A stretch of DNA of 64,000 nt, from positions 11,341,501 through 11,405,500 of the forward strand of contig JAWUZG010000036.1 of NCBI GenBank assembly GCA_036785705.1, in the 5' to 3' direction. Positions 1 to 13,620 of this stretch are shown piece after piece. Every line of letters begins with the position of its first letter. Within the stretch, counting starts at the first letter, position 1. The notes under the pieces are model-generated. The model was not told the origin of the DNA. It did no database searches and saw nothing but the letters and a program-made list of their open reading frames with translations. Made by a program: the position numbers and the translations under genes. Source of the DNA: Acanthornis magna. Taxonomy: Eukaryota > Chordata > Aves > Passeriformes > Acanthizidae.

Positions 1-2641
1 TGGGTCAAGACATCACACCACAAGGAACAGATGGGAATTGCCAGTGTTGGCCACATTAAGGTTCCCAGTAATTATAGTGATGTGAGTGGGAAGGAAGCGG
101 AACCCTTAGAATAATGTTTGAAATGAGATTTTTTTTTCCACTTGGCATGAAAAAAAACCAAAATTATTTCTTTTTAACTGAAAATATAGGATTTTTTTTT
201 GCTAAAGACAGAAGACAATTAAATGTGATGGATTAATTTATGGTACTGAAATTTATTTACAAATTCATAATGATGTGTTGTTGGACTATTTTTAATGACA
301 GCAATTACAATGTAATCCCAAAGTCAATTGATACTTTGGAATTGAAACTTCCACAATGAAATTTAGTGTAAGAATGCTGCTCTAATTTTAGTAACAATTA
401 ATATTAATTCCTCGGGCCTTCTGCTCCCTATGCAGTTATTTTAACTCTGCCCTAATATTAGAACTAGCTGGTTAATTTCAAACCTAACAAAAGAAATAAA
501 TGTTACCTCAACCAAAAGTGTCAACCCTAGCTGTAGTTTACAGGTTAACACTGAATTTTATCATCAATTTTTTCTCTGAAGTTCCTGTTGTTTTGACCAC
601 CATGGCCAAGAGGAAATGCAAACCAGAACTAATTGCTGTTGTAGTAAGGTCGTGCCACTTGGCACTGGCAGGATGCTACACCTGCATCCTTGTAGCCTAA
701 CCCACCCAGTACAATTGCAACTGCATTTTATTAACTATTTGTTCAGCTGGTCTGCCTGTACCTCCTTATACCTCCGCCTTGCACACCTCATACCATCACA
801 ACCAGAGCATCTTGTGAAATCAAAACAAAATTACCACTAGTGTTCCTATCAAGAGATACTGTTTTCATTTTAACAATACAGTCAGTCTACCCTTGCTATT
901 ATCTTTCCATTTAAGTAAAACAGAAGACCATCATATGATTTTAAAATTACAGAAGCATTCATCATAAACAAGTCTCTGTTCAGCCCCTTCATGTACGAGT
1001 CAAAGATCTGAAACAGAAAGTGGAATGAAAAAAACCCACAAGAGAACATTTGATCTTTCTCATCTGAGCCCACATACTGAAATGATACCTAAATACAAAA
1101 TATTTACCTGCTACTCTAGAACAAACCATTGGCAAAGCAAAAGCCAACCACTTCATCCCTGCTTGGGCTGTAGATAACAGTGAGCTGGACTTTCCTTGCA
1201 GACACACAGCTAGAGAGGTGAGCAGCTCTTATCAGCTCTGTTTTGCTGTGCATTTGAAAAGACAAATGCAGTCTTGATATCAATGGGGGTAGGCCATCTA
1301 AGCCACATACTGTCTCCCCAGCAATGGGCAGACCATGATGTTTGAAGCTCAGACCCACTGGAGACGAAACAATTTCAAGCTTGGACTTCGCACAAAACCA
1401 GAGACACAGACTCCAAATTGTAGCAAAATTCTGCAAGTGGTGACAGTTTTCTGGAAGGAGAGAAAGAAACAGAGACTACAGAAAGAGGTTAAATCCCCTT
1501 TGGCTGCCTTTCTGTCATACAGTAAATCTATGTAAGATTTCTGAGATTGGTGATAGATGGGGGAACAAGAAAATAACATTTTAGCAAAGCCAAGAAAATC
1601 AGCTATAATTAATGGGGCATTTGCCTGAGTAAAAGCAGCAAGACTCTTTCTGGGAATAGACTTTACTATTCACCTGCTCAGAATACAATGATTCCAGCTC
1701 AGAGCTCCAGTTACAGACAGGTGGCCAAACATATTTCTCAGCCCCTTTTTGGTTTAAATGTTCCTCAACTGCCAATCCAAAACAAACAAGAAATAAAAAT
1801 CTGACAGCAAGAAGAAAGAAAAATTCATTACCCTCATTTGTTTACAAGTAGGCCGCTCCCCAGTTCTGAATTGACATAAGGAAAATTTCAAGCTCATTTA
1901 CTTCACAAGTGAGACAATGCGTACTTCCAAATTTCAACACCTGTATCAGTGATGCTGAAGTCAGACTGGATTGAATGGGTTTACATCTGTGAGTTTAAAG
2001 CTATTTATTTACATGTCATTATTTATAAATTAATTCATGGAAGCACTGGACTTCAGTTCCTTCAGATTTCCAACTCATAACTTGCAGCAGGTAGGTCCAG
2101 TTATTGCCTAATACCTTAGCCAAAGTGACACAGAATACTTTTGTTAGTCACACTGCCCCATAACAGCAGGCTGAGATATCTGTGCATAATCAGATTGAAG
2201 CCAAATTCACATGTGTGAACCTATAAGCTGAGTTTTGAATGGAGTTCCAGAGGCATTGACTACTATAGTGATCTTACCAAGAGACACACAAGAAAACGTA
2301 GGCTGCGCTGAGTAAAATAATTCAATGACAGAGCTCCTCTTACTGATGGAAAAATAATCTGATTGTCACTGGACAACTGAATCACTAATTCAGTCATCAG
2401 CTTTTTAGTGGTTTTAGGAGCTCCATTACGTATAGCAAACACTGGATGTCACTAAGCCATTCAGTAAGGTGGAATATGATACTGGGAAGTGCTACATGTG
2501 TTTTCAGCACAGTTCTTCTGTAGTTTAGTCAATCTTTTCCATTTGTTTCCAAAAAAAAAAAAAAAAAAAGTTATTAAATTGTCTTATAGTCACTTTAGCT
2601 AAAAATGGAGGAAGACTGAAAAAAAGTAAGTTATCTAGTAC
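1..2641. other. CDC20B 3' intron, no exon recognised
   Basis: AT-rich sequence downstream (minus sense) of the recognised CDC20B exon. I looked for the remaining WD-repeat exons on the minus strand and saw none, so they probably lie beyond the left edge. A splice-like pair, a good acceptor before about 1016 and a donor near 1107, exists, but the peptides between do not resemble the family. There is an A-tract at about 2551-2570. Confidence 0.5.
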
Positions 2642-2838
2642 TTGCATTTCTCCATCACTGGTGCAAATTGCAAGGCATGTTCCTTCTTTTCTCCAAGCCA
2701 AACATGAAATGTATTTGGAAATAGAATTCAAATCGATGCTTTCGATGGCTTGAAGAGTTCCTCCATTCCAGATGGGTGCAGCAGGTCCTACAGCAATAAC
2801 AATGAGATTCTCAGTGTTCCAGTCCAGTATTTTTAACT
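2642..2838 (-). CDS. CDC20B: CDC20B internal exon, first WD repeats (partial gene)
   Basis: Minus-strand exon of 197 nt. After two bases completing a split codon it encodes 65 residues beginning LKILDWNTENLIVIAVGP, followed by PIWNGG and ISKYISCLAWRKEG. This is the start of the CDC20/FZR-type WD40 propeller and matches vertebrate CDC20B very closely. CDC20B is a CDC20 paralogue and the host gene of miR-449. The acceptor is a clean CTTTTAG at 2839-2845. The 3' edge is less certain: by alignment the exon should stop near the EMQ codons, giving a weak donor (GTACTA). Reading through instead gives a plausible VLD (family LWD), but no good donor follows. Incoming phase is 1. The rest of the propeller lies off the left edge; the N-terminal exons to the right evolve fast and were not identified with confidence. 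Confidence 0.85.
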
Positions 2839-2845
2839 CTAAAAG

Positions 2846-5800
2846 AAAGCTACTAAAATTTACTGCCAAAAGCCGGTAGGTCATAAGCTGGAGTGAGGGG
2901 CAGTATGGGAAAGAGAGACTATGGAAAAATGTCCAGAGAATTCTTCTATGAAACCTTTGCTGGCAAGCATTGCACTTACATGAAGGAGAGTATCTCTGCC
3001 AAGCCAAAGGTCTCTGCAAGTCTAATCTCTTTAAATGTGTATGTTTGCACAGCAGGATCTGAGTTACCGTCCACCCACTAGAATTTTTTAATCTGTCACC
3101 CTGCATTTCAGATTGCCACATCACTCATCCTAATTTCTTCCACCAGAAATGAGGCCCCTTCTCCAACAGATACAGTTCCAAAAACACCCTTGTTCCAAGG
3201 AAATTCTTGTGAATGGGAAAGACATAAGACAGAGCCTATATGGTACAGTCTGTCCACCATCCTTGGGTTAATGATTACATGTACCCTGAAGATGATAGGA
3301 AAAAATGCAAAAAGTTATTACTACTACTACTCTTCATCTTCAGGGCTTGCTCAGCAAATGCTTGATGGGAATACTGCTTCTCTTGCCCCTGGTGCCGGGC
3401 ACATTGCACTTGCCAAGCAAATTACTGTAGTGATTAACTTCAGAACAACCTGCAATGTCATGTAGGCCAGCAACAGACAGTGTGCAGCATTTCATACCAA
3501 GGCAGGACATTCTCATTTTGCATGACCCCTGAGGCACAGAATGTGCTATCGTAATCCAAGGTCTGACATTTTATTTTGGTAACTAAAACCTCTCTGGAGA
3601 ACAGCTGAATCCATCAGTCTGTTTGATTACAGACCTGACTGTTGCAGAAGAAATCATTTCCATAGACTATTCTTGTTAATGTTGTCAGTCTTGAGACATA
3701 CCTTGTGCACAATCAGTGTACACCACACCAACAAACCTTTATCCTGTCCATACGTATACAAGAACATCTGCAAAGGTATGTTGAAAAAGTCTTCCCAGTG
3801 ACAATTACAAGCACATACACATAAAAAATTGTTTGTTAGATCTTATGAAGTGCTAAAATGGTTAAAAATCTTCAGACCTGAGATTCCTGTGTGTTCACAT
3901 GTAACTTGCATGTGTTTAATTTTTGCCTGTTAACCAACAAAGACATAAGTGAGAATTTAGTTCAGAGGGTGTCACCCAAACCACAAACGATGACATCGCT
4001 GTCTTCAAAAACAAGATATTTCTAAGTCCAGTCAATGAAACTGCTGCCGTGGTGACTGTCTATTAGAAATCCAAGGCTGATTATTGAAACATTTATCTTA
4101 ATTAAGTGGAGGTTTACAAACAAACAAATCTATTTGTTTGATTTGCAAGTTGCATTGAGATCTGCACCTGAAGGAAGCTGTATGACAGCTATGTCCTGCA
4201 GTGATTCCAGGAATTTTGTGAAGGAGACACACCACCATCTTTCCTGAAACATATGTGAGAATTCACGCTCTGTGCAAAAAGCACCACACAGGGGAAACTA
4301 ACTTACAGTAGTCATTGTACCAGCCAGTAATATGAAGCCTCACTTCTGTCTCCAAAGGTGTGGATGGCTTCATGGTGGTAACAGTTCTAAGCTCAATTTG
4401 GGTCCCCTCTTGACATCCTGTATTTGAGCGTTCACCACACACAAATCAGTAATGCAAAACACCACCATTTTTTCTCAGGCCTAAGCCTTTCACATTCTCA
4501 CTATATTTGTCTCTCCACAGTTCAGAGGAGGCTTAATTTATCCTGGGCAGGCTCAAAACACTAAAGACTAGGTAAAAGCCACATCTCACCAGCTTTTTCA
4601 CCTCCATGAATTCAGTCAGCTAGAACTGAGAACAGGGTTCAGTATATTTTGTTTAAATTGTACCAGTGTTTGATACAGAACATGGTACTTTTTCTCTTTT
4701 TTGCCTTTATTTCTGTCAGAAGTTTCTATTAGCAGAATTTTTCATGCTCCCCCGCTTCAAAACCACCTTATACAGTAATTACCTCTTTTGCTTTCTGGTG
4801 TTTATTTCCCCACAAAAGTCTACCCCACCAATACCTAACCACAGGAAAAGGTTTTTAAAACACATGGTCTTTGATCACGCCACACTAAGTTGATGACAGC
4901 ACAGTAACGAGAAACAAAAGCCAATAAAAGTATGAACAAGAAGAGTCTTCCTTTGTGGTCATTGTCTACATTAGGCTGCAAAGACTCCTCAACATTATTT
5001 TTAAAAAGCCAGATTATTAGCCTTTTGAATCATATTTAATGCCACATTTTTATGTATAAGTAATTATATTGCTGTAGCATGCAGAGCAGAATGTTGATGA
5101 CCCACATTTTTGCAATTTTCTCTGCATTTTTATTTCCTTCTTTGAATTATTCCCCAGATAGTAGTAATTACCATGAGTTTTAAAAGTTTCAGGTGCAGAA
5201 GATGCTATTTATCTCTACAACTAACCTTCTCCAAAAAATATTCAACACTGACAAAGTATTTGTAATCTGTAAATTAAATATATTCATGCACATTCTATAT
5301 GAAATTTCAATGATAAATTGTGGAGAACTTACATCATGCAACCCTTCCATACTCTGTCCTTAAGCTTCTCCCCTATTCCAAAATTCAGTTTTGACAGACA
5401 GCAAATGTTTCCTCTCTCAGCTGTGGTACACCTTCTCTCTGAAAATGAAAAGTAGATTACAGTGATTTTCTTCTTTGTCTAAAATTTTGTGGCGTTAAAC
5501 AATTAAGAAGGTTTGCAGAAATGACCTCAGATCTGCACAATGGGATATGTAACACTGCATTCTAGCCCTAGAAAGGTCTAACGTCACTAAAATAAGACTT
5601 TGCTGTACAGAAGAAACTGTATTTCTAACATCTAGATTTTTCATTATTTTTGAAAATTTTATAAAGCTTTTCTGAATCCTACCAAGTAAGGTACTTCAAG
5701 AAATTTAAGGCACATCACTGTAATATTCAATGACTGGCAACACTTCTGAAACTCTAAATACTTTTCTTCTTTGACATTGGTAGTTGGCTCTGTGCAGTGA

Positions 5801-8649
5801 GACAGTAACATATGAAATCATCTCTGTAACTCATTTCAGGATTCTCCTCTGTTGTGAGTAATTCATCTACCTCAAATTCATACAGGTTACACTTTCAGCT
5901 CTACTCATGTACTTCATGGACACATGAATATGCATAACAGGCTTTTTTTTTTAGTGGAAATTAAATGTTGTTATGCCTATTTGTTATTTTGTCTGGGTAC
6001 TAGTGGGTATCACCGACTTTTGATAAGATTTTGGGTCTCACATGCCTGTGTCAATTCTCAAAATGAGATTCAGGAAGTGATAAGTAGTCAGTACTGTCAC
6101 ATCAAACCACTCGATTAATAAGTAGGTGGGTGGAATCAAATCTGGTATTCTTAATGCCTATATTCATTTGTCATCAAGGGAAAAAACACTGTGATTTATC
6201 CCTATAGTGTTGCCATTAACTGCTCTTAAACGAGGCTTATTTGCACACAGGAAAGCAACAAAGGAAAATACATATCTATCACATAAATCCCAACTTCTTG
6301 TACACAGGGTGAAATGAGATTCACAAAGAACCCATCACATAGAGAAATAGCCAGATCACCAAAATAAGTCATCTGTCCAAGACAGAAGTCACCAAAATAT
6401 TAGTCTGACATTTAATGAACACTCTAATACTCAAGTAAGTGTGGGAATGCCTGTATTATTTCACAGGTTATCTCCAGATTCCCCCTGCTTTGAAATCACT
6501 TGGTCATTCACACTCCCTTGTGCTCATTCATTTGTAGGATACTCTACATAGCAAATTAATCAACTCCCCCCAGATGAAACCCTGATCCAGTTACCTTTCC
6601 CTACAGGTAAGAGCAACAAATCTTCACCATCTCTGCATGTCCTGCACTCTCATGTACCCAACAGTCCATATGATACATATCCCCTGCCCACTCTGCAGCA
6701 CAGCCCTGTACTCTTTGGAGGGTTCTGAAACAGAAAAACTGAAAGGAAAGTAATGTTTTAGGGCCACCAGTGCAACAGAAGGGAGCCAAAGGAGAGCCAG
6801 GTAAAATATTAGGAGATAACCACACTGCAAGAGCTGGAATACTATTTGTTCAGAGGCTGTGAGAACTCCAGAAATAGCTCTGAGCAGGTAGCTCTCAGCT
6901 CTCAACTTTGTGTTATTCTGTAACACTTGCTGGAAGAGGTAAATGTATTTACTTTTCCAGTGTAGATGCAGACTGAAATATCTTACTGTTCAGTGTGCCT
7001 GGAAATGTTTGCTATATTGGAGCATACCTTCCCAGGAATTTTCACAGACCTTCACATTACTACTTTCTGCAATGCTGTACCCAAACTCCAGGACCATTGG
7101 AAGCTGAGCAGAATATTTCTGCCAATATATTGGAGTGAAAATATGATTGAATTAAGAAGTCAGTTGAAAAATATGTTTAAGTATCATCAATAACACCCAT
7201 CAAAGGACTTCACAGTCATCACATAAAGGCTTCAAAACAACCTGTCTCTGGGATGGGAGGTAAATAAATACAGAATACCAAGTCATATTGTTCTAACTTG
7301 AGAGATTTGAGACACCTTTCCTTCCATAAAACGTGGATTCTCTGCTAATGATCACACACACTTTAACAAAAGTGTTTGAACAAGGCCACCTTAGCAGTGG
7401 AAGAAGTTCCAAACCTGTACCTCTGGAGTTACTACCTAGGTCACCTGTCAAACTTTGGTGACCTCTTGTCCTCTTCTGAACTGGCATCTGTACTAATGTT
7501 ACCAGCTTGCAATGACATTTCCTGCATGCAGTCAATAAGTCTGTCTGTGAGGGAAGATCAGTTTTGTGGTGCATACCCTGCAGGAGCAGCGTGAGACATA
7601 TTGGATGTCGGAGTCCTCCCTCAAACCAGGGTCACAGACATTGGACTCCCTAAACCGAAATAAAAGTATTACAATATGAAATGGAAAATACCTACAAGGT
7701 ATCTCTGAGGAATAAGGTCTAAAAATTACATTAGCATTTCCTTGGGTATTAAAGAAACAGATGATGCAGCAAAAATAAGAAAAGTGAGATATGAATTATT
7801 ATTGGAACCCTTTATGAAAATAATTAGTTTAAGTCTTTAACCAAGATTCAAAGGCTCAGATCAGCTCACACACGACATGAATGTCTTCAGCATTTCCTAG
7901 TAATGTGCATTTCTCCGCAATGGTCACTGAAATAAATGCTCTAATGCCAGTTTTCTCTTCGTTCTGTAATTCTTTATTTACAGTAAAGTGAAAATGCAGC
8001 TGATGTTTTTACCAGCCTCTCAAGATTAGTAAATTCTTTCTCTCCAGTGTCTGTGAAATCTGCCCTTCCATACACACTCTGTGTTACTCTTCTTCAAAAC
8101 CCTGCTGCAATCATGACAAGAAATGTCTTAGAAAAACATAACCAGAAAAGAGAAGGATTCCTCCTTCATATATTCCAGCTGTTCTACAGGAGGCCTTCAG
8201 CTTTGAGAGGCATTTTCTGTACGATTTATGCAGACAGCTTGGCAGAAAGCTAATCACATTGCTTGGATCTATGTCCCTCTAAAATAAATGCAGACATTTC
8301 CGTGGAAAACTGACTACGTATTCAAAGAAGTAATATTTTGGCCCACAGAGAGACCACACACATTCACTGGTATGTGAGAAGATTTTATCCTCAGTGGATC
8401 CCATTCCTTTATATTAACAGGCAGCACAAAGTAAACAGTCATTAATTACTATATCTGAGAAGATTAGTAGATTTTCATATGAGTTTAGCCAGGATTGACT
8501 TTCAAATGGTCTTAGGAAGAACTTAGGCTTTGGTCACGCCACAACATAATGCAAAGACCCCCATATCACAATTTAGGAAATGGCAGTAGTCCTTGGTCTA
8601 GAACTCTGACGACATTAGTTCTAACTCAGCCTCTACTTGTAAATTACAG
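2846..8649. other. CDC20B intronic sequence
   Basis: AT-rich intron with no repeat or RNA gene that I recognise. One weak exon candidate on the minus strand, 7445-7544, has an acceptor TTCCCTCACAG, an open frame reading SSEEDKRSPKFDR near its end and a GTGACC donor. It cannot be joined directly to the exon at 2838 because the phases differ (out 2, in 1), so it is left unassigned. Confidence 0.4.
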
Positions 8650-9463
8650 TCTAAATCTAGGTTTACATAGAATCCAGGTAAACCTCCTGAAGTTCAGTAA
8701 GGCCAAGTGCAAGGTGCTGCACAATGGCTCAGGGCAGCCTCCAGCATCAGCACAGGCTGGGGGATAAGCAGATCGAGAGCAGCCCTGCCCAGAAGGACCT
8801 GTGGGCACTGATGCCTGGAAAGCTGGGCATGAGCTGGAAATGGGCACTTGTAGCCCAGAAAACCAGCTATATCCTGGGCTGCACAAAAAGCATGTGGCCA
8901 GCAAATCGGGGGAGGTGATTCTGCCTCTCTGTTCCACTCTGATGAGATCCCACCTGGAATGCTGTGTCCAGCTCTGGCGCCTCCGACCAAAGAAAAGCCT
9001 CTTGGAGCGGTTCCAGAGCAGGGCCACAAAAATGATCAGAGGACTGCAGCACTGTTCTCTGAGGACAGGCTGAGAGAGATGTGGCGGTTCAGCCTGGAGC
9101 AGAGAAGGCTCTGGGGAGTCCTTGTTGTAGCCTTTCAATACTTACGGGGAGTTGATAAGAAAGAGAAGTGCAGCCCTTTTTTGCATGGCCTGTTGTGGTG
9201 GGAGAAGAGGTAACAATTTTAAACTAAAGGAAGGGAGATTGGTACTAGATATAAGGAAGAGATTTTTACAATGAGGTTGGTGAAGCAGTGCAATAGGTTA
9301 CCCAGAGAGATGGTGGATGTTCCATCCCTATAAACATTCAAGGCCAGATTGGACAGGGCTCAGATCAACCTGATCAGGCTGAAAATGTCCCTGGTCATTA
9401 CAGGAGGTTTGGACTAGATGACTTTTAAAAGTCCCATCCAACCCAAACAATTCCATTACTCCA
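8650..9463 (+). mobile_element. CR1 LINE fragment, 3' part of ORF2 and 3' UTR
   Basis: A sense CR1 copy. The first part encodes the C-terminal end of the CR1 reverse-transcriptase ORF in shifted frames (LLKFSKAKCKVLH near 8685, then [10 protein letters not shown] and [16 protein letters not shown] at 8915-9040). After this comes the typical CR1 3' UTR, with lone stretches such as ggtttggactagatgac near 9407. It is 5'-truncated, as most avian CR1 copies are, carries stops and frameshifts, and sits inside a CDC20B intron. Confidence 0.85.
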
Positions 9464-10385
9464 TCTGAAGAGAACAACATGTACTCATCTTCTAAAAGAT
9501 GTTTCATTATAAGAAAAAATGGTTTATGTACATTACTTCATAGAAAGTGCTTATCATCTCACAAAAAAAAAAGAAAAAAAAGTCATTCAATTTCTTCATT
9601 GACGAGACTCACCTAAGACTATTAAACCAGTTGAGCTATTTATTTTAAGATTCTGAAATTCACTGACTGTCCAAGCAGCTGATGGAGGGGGCAAGAAGAA
9701 AGAAAACACTGCTGTTGAGAGGAAGATTTTCAAGACTAGTTTAGTTTTTAAGAAAATAAAGTGATTGTCCAAAGAATCTTGTTTCCCATAATTATATAAA
9801 TGCATGATCTCTGTCCAACATCCGGAGATGTTCAAGAGTACCATTATTACAAAGCATCAGACAACAAGCCTTATTAGTCCATCAGTGCTGACACTGCCTC
9901 CTTTTCTTAGAAGTTCAGCTTAATACCCTCACTCTCAATTCTCAATAATTCTCAAAAATTCTCAATAATATATATTAAGGCTTATAAAATGCTACCAAAA
10001 AAAAGGCATTAGGTATGCATCTCTGAAGCAATCTTATTCAACAGTTATGGTCAAAAGAGTAATTATATGAAAACAGCTATTAACATCTTCATACTGACTT
10101 TGGAACTGCTGCAATCCAGCAAAGAAGAGAACAAGAAAAACAGTAATCCCTGACTAAAAAGTTCCTATTTAATATATGAAGAGTTTCAAGGAGATAGCAG
10201 TAAAGTAGAGAAGAGGTTTTGAGTGTCATATTATCATAATAGATTTTCTAACATAAGTACCAATGCTTCACATAAGAAGTCAATTTTCAAGTTACTGAAG
10301 AAAACTTCTTCACTAGTGAAGGCTGGTAGCTGGAACATAGATTTAGGCTCCAAAAAGACATGGATAATGCCAAAAAAAGAAAAGG

Positions 10386-10426
<41 letters not shown>

Positions 10427-12586
10427 TGTGCCAGTGTTCACTAAGAAAAATAAACTGATAAAATGTACAGCAAAAGAAAATAACACCTAAACAGGAAGTG
10501 TTCTGAAGTCTTTATTTCACATGTTAAACAGATTCTTTGTGTTCTTTCAACCTTGACCAAAATCTGACCACCTATTGTCACAACAATATTCTCTGAAAGC
10601 TACTTGGTAAATTTTTCACAGCACCTCATTCTGTCTACATAACAAAATGAGGAGCTATATCCTGCAGAACTAAAGCAATTATCTTCTTCACACACAGTGT
10701 TTATTAAAGTAAGTGGAAAACTGAGTCATTCATGCTCTTCTTGCATATTTCTTAAAATACATGCTTTCCCTCCGAGGTAACAAATGATCTTGAGGGCTTC
10801 AATAGTTTAGCTTCAGTTTTAGTTTACAGGATGATAGCCTGGAGAAAGAGGAGAGAAACTGAATCAAATAAATGACAAAAACATTGCTCCTGACTTTTCT
10901 CCAGTAGACATTTCCTAAATGGACCTTCTCATGTTACTGTTACCTGTGTCAATAAAGTAGTATCCTCATAACTGATTCCAGGCCAAAGACAAGGTAAAAT
11001 AACATATCAGAAAAGCAAATAACCTGTCTGTGTGTTTGAATACTGCATTATTCCTCTATTTCCTTTCTGTTTCAGCTCTCCTGTTATTTCTTCCTCCCAA
11101 ACCTGTCACAGCACAACTGCTAGGTAGAGTCACAGTAGTTTTCATGATGGAGAGCTTCTTAGGCATCTGAGGTGTTACCAGAAAAACAATTTTAATGGAA
11201 ACAATTCCTTTGAAAAAGATGCACGGGTATATTTGTCAAATACTTTTTAGAATAACACTGATTGCATAATAACAGTACTCAGAAAGCTGATCTGCACGCT
11301 AAGTGGGACAATGCAAATACTGACATTTGGAGCAGTCACCCTGCTTTCCTTTTGTCAGTGAAGAAATAGAGACATTTCTACCACACTATTCATCTTATCC
11401 TAAGAGATGTCTAAACGAAATCAGGCTGATCATTCCTTTGTAAAGAAAGCCTATTTACTACTGCAGCTTGTGTCCAGCCTTAGGTTTATTGTTAGTTACA
11501 GAGAATCCTACTCGACAGAAAATTAGTATCTGATTTCTCAGGACCACACAGGCTTTCACCACTGCTTGTAGAGGCAGCATGCTGGACTTTCTGCTCTAGA
11601 AACTGAAGATGGAAAGACTTCACACTGCTTTAGAGCCCTAGTTTCCTAAACCTGAACATGAATTACTGAAAAACTCTGGTGTTCTCCTTAGCAGGAAACA
11701 GAATTGCACTTTCTGGCCCACATCATAGAAACATATCCTGAGCACTAAGGAGCATCTTTTATTTGTTCTCTAAATATTTCAATTATCAATCAGGAAGTTT
11801 ACTGTATTAAGTTCCCTACATCTTGCAGGAATGCCTTCATGCACATGCAGCATGCAAACCCTTCCCCATTTTCCCCCAGCCCTGCTGGAAGCAGGAGTCA
11901 GCACTCTCAAAGCCCATTCGACGTTTCGCCAGCTCCCTCTGTTGCTGACGGAGGGAAACAGCCTCCCCTGGAACCATCTCTCCTCCAGAGCGACTCAGAG
12001 TGCTGGAAGTTTGGTGTGCACTCTGAACTGCCCTCCAGTGAATCTCTTCTAAGGCGAGCAGAGGGTGGGTGTCCTTTGGCCTGTGTCCCTTTGTCAATAC
12101 ATGAAGCCTTAGGCATTGGAGAAGAAACAACAATAACCAGCTCCTCCTCCTCCTGTAGTGAGTGTGCACTGCACCAAATCCAGGCCTGCAGACTGATCCC
12201 AGTCCTGCTGTTGTAGCTGGGTCCGCAGGAGCTGCGTTAAAGGCAAAGAAGAAGCAGAAGGAAGCTAATGAGAGAGGCCTGTATGAGCTCTCCTGCTCTC
12301 CTCCCAGTTGTTGATAACTTTTCCAGATGTGAAGGTGCCAGAATAGGTCCTGTGCCCTCCTCTTACAGTCCAGTGAAACCTCAAACCCATTCCTGTGTGT
12401 CCCACATCACAGAGTCAAAAGGGCTAGTCTGCCACAGGCACTGCTTGGCTAGGGGTGAGACCTTCTTTTTCCTCTTTCACCCTTATTCAATGTCAGCCAT
12501 GACCTGCTGCCCTGGGCTGTCTCCATGCTGGGAAGGGGAACCTCGGGCCCAGCTTTCCTCTCACAACAGCAGCATGCTCCTGACAG
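9464..12586. other. CDC20B intron with an A-tract and a GC-richer block
   Basis: Mostly AT-rich and featureless. An A-run of about 35 bases sits at 10389-10424. The block at about 11830-12220 is clearly richer in G+C than its surroundings and has overlapping open frames on both strands. On the minus strand a pyrimidine-rich acceptor (TTTCTTCTCCAATGCCTAAG) opens a frame of about 60 codons, but I cannot match it to CDC20B and see no convincing donor. Confidence 0.4.
10389..10424. repeat. Long poly(A) tract
   Basis: A nearly pure A-run of about 35 nt, preceded by A-rich sequence with a few G. CR1 elements do not end in poly(A), so this is not the tail of a CR1. I see no retrogene upstream and no flanking target duplication. 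It is probably a simple repeat, and its length may be affected by assembly. Confidence 0.8.
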
Positions 12587-13042
12587 AAAATCACAGAATG
12601 TATTAGGTTGGAAAAGACCTCTGATATCATCAAATCCAACCTAGGACCGAATTCCACCATCTCAATAGAACAGGGCACTAAATGCCCTGCTCAATCCTTC
12701 CGTAAACACCTCCAGGGACAGTGACAACACCACCTCCCTGGGCAGCCCATTCCTATGTCTAATCACACTTCCTGTGAAGAAATTCCTTCTAGGGACCAAC
12801 CTAAACCAAATAGCTTGAGGCTCCTCTTGTTCTGTCGCTGGTTGCCCGGGAGAAGACACCAACCCCCACCTGGCCACAGTCTCCTCTCAGGCAGTTTAGA
12901 GAGTGATAAGGTCTCCCCTGAGCCTCCTTCTCTCCAGGCTGAACACCCCCAGCTCCCTCAGCTGCTCCTCACAGCACTTGTGCTCCAGACCCTTCCCCAG
13001 CTCCGTTGCCCTTCTCTGGACTTGTTCCAGTACTTCAATGTG
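12587..13042 (-). mobile_element. CR1 LINE 3' fragment
   Basis: An antisense CR1 3' end. The start (cacagaatgtattaggttgg) is the reverse complement of the CR1 3' terminus, and the sequence continues through the antisense C-terminal coding part (CTCCAGGCTGAACACCCCCA near 12930) to about 13042, where it meets a CpG-rich block. It is closely similar to the copy at 26057-26505. Confidence 0.85.
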
Positions 13043-13049
13043 AATAAAA

Positions 13050-13620
13050 ACATTGAGAGGATGCTGTCCCGGAGCTTTCTGTGCCCGGGCAGCCTGCACA
13101 GACTGCTGCAGCTGTGTGCTGCCGGAGCCCCGGCAGCGGCAGAAGGGAAACACGGACACTCACCTGGCGCAAATTCCCTGCCGCAGGCTGTTTCAGAAAT
13201 CCCTGCCGGAGGGCATCCTGTCTCCACATGGCCGTGTTTCTCCGTGCTGGGCTGGCGCCTGGCGGCGCTGAGCTGCGCTGGGCTGCGGGCGGCGGCTGCC
13301 ACCGTGTGCCGGCAGCGCTGCGCTCCCGCGGCACGGAGCGCTGTCCCCGGAGCGCCCGCCCGCTCCCTGCCTGCCACCGGCACGGCGACGGGACCCCAAA
13401 CACCGCCGTCAGCCGCGGCTTAGTCATCCCGACCCTCCGCGCTGTTTGCAGCTCTGCCGAGCCCTGCCCCGGAGCAGCAGCCTCAGAGCTGGGCTGGGGA
13501 CGGCTCCGCAGGCAGCAAACGCGCCAAGGGTGAGCGGACGGGGGAGAACAGTGCAAAACGAATGTTTCTGGTCAGGTAAGAGCAGCTGAGGCTGTGCTGT
13601 GTACTGTGCAGAATGCCGGG
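13050..13620. promoter_or_regulatory. Orphan CpG island inside CDC20B, 2 kb upstream of GPX8
   Basis: A sharp block of G+C- and CpG-rich DNA between a CR1 fragment and AT-rich sequence. Open frames occur on both strands, as expected by chance in such composition, and none resembles a protein family. On the plus strand a consensus donor (CCAAG then GGTGAGCGG at about 13526-13537) could end a noncoding first exon, and an acceptor-like site (tttcatatttcag, ending near 15566) lies just upstream of the GPX8 start codon. It is therefore a candidate GPX8 promoter and 5' UTR exon, or an internal CDC20B promoter. Confidence 0.55.

Noticed and set aside
882..1018. Possible minus-strand exon after a strong acceptor (TTTCTGTTTCAG)
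   Set aside because: The peptide does not resemble CDC20B WD repeats or another family I know, and no good donor follows.
13035..13556. 173-codon minus-strand frame in the orphan CpG island
   Set aside because: Composition-driven; frames of similar length occur on the opposite strand and none matches a family.
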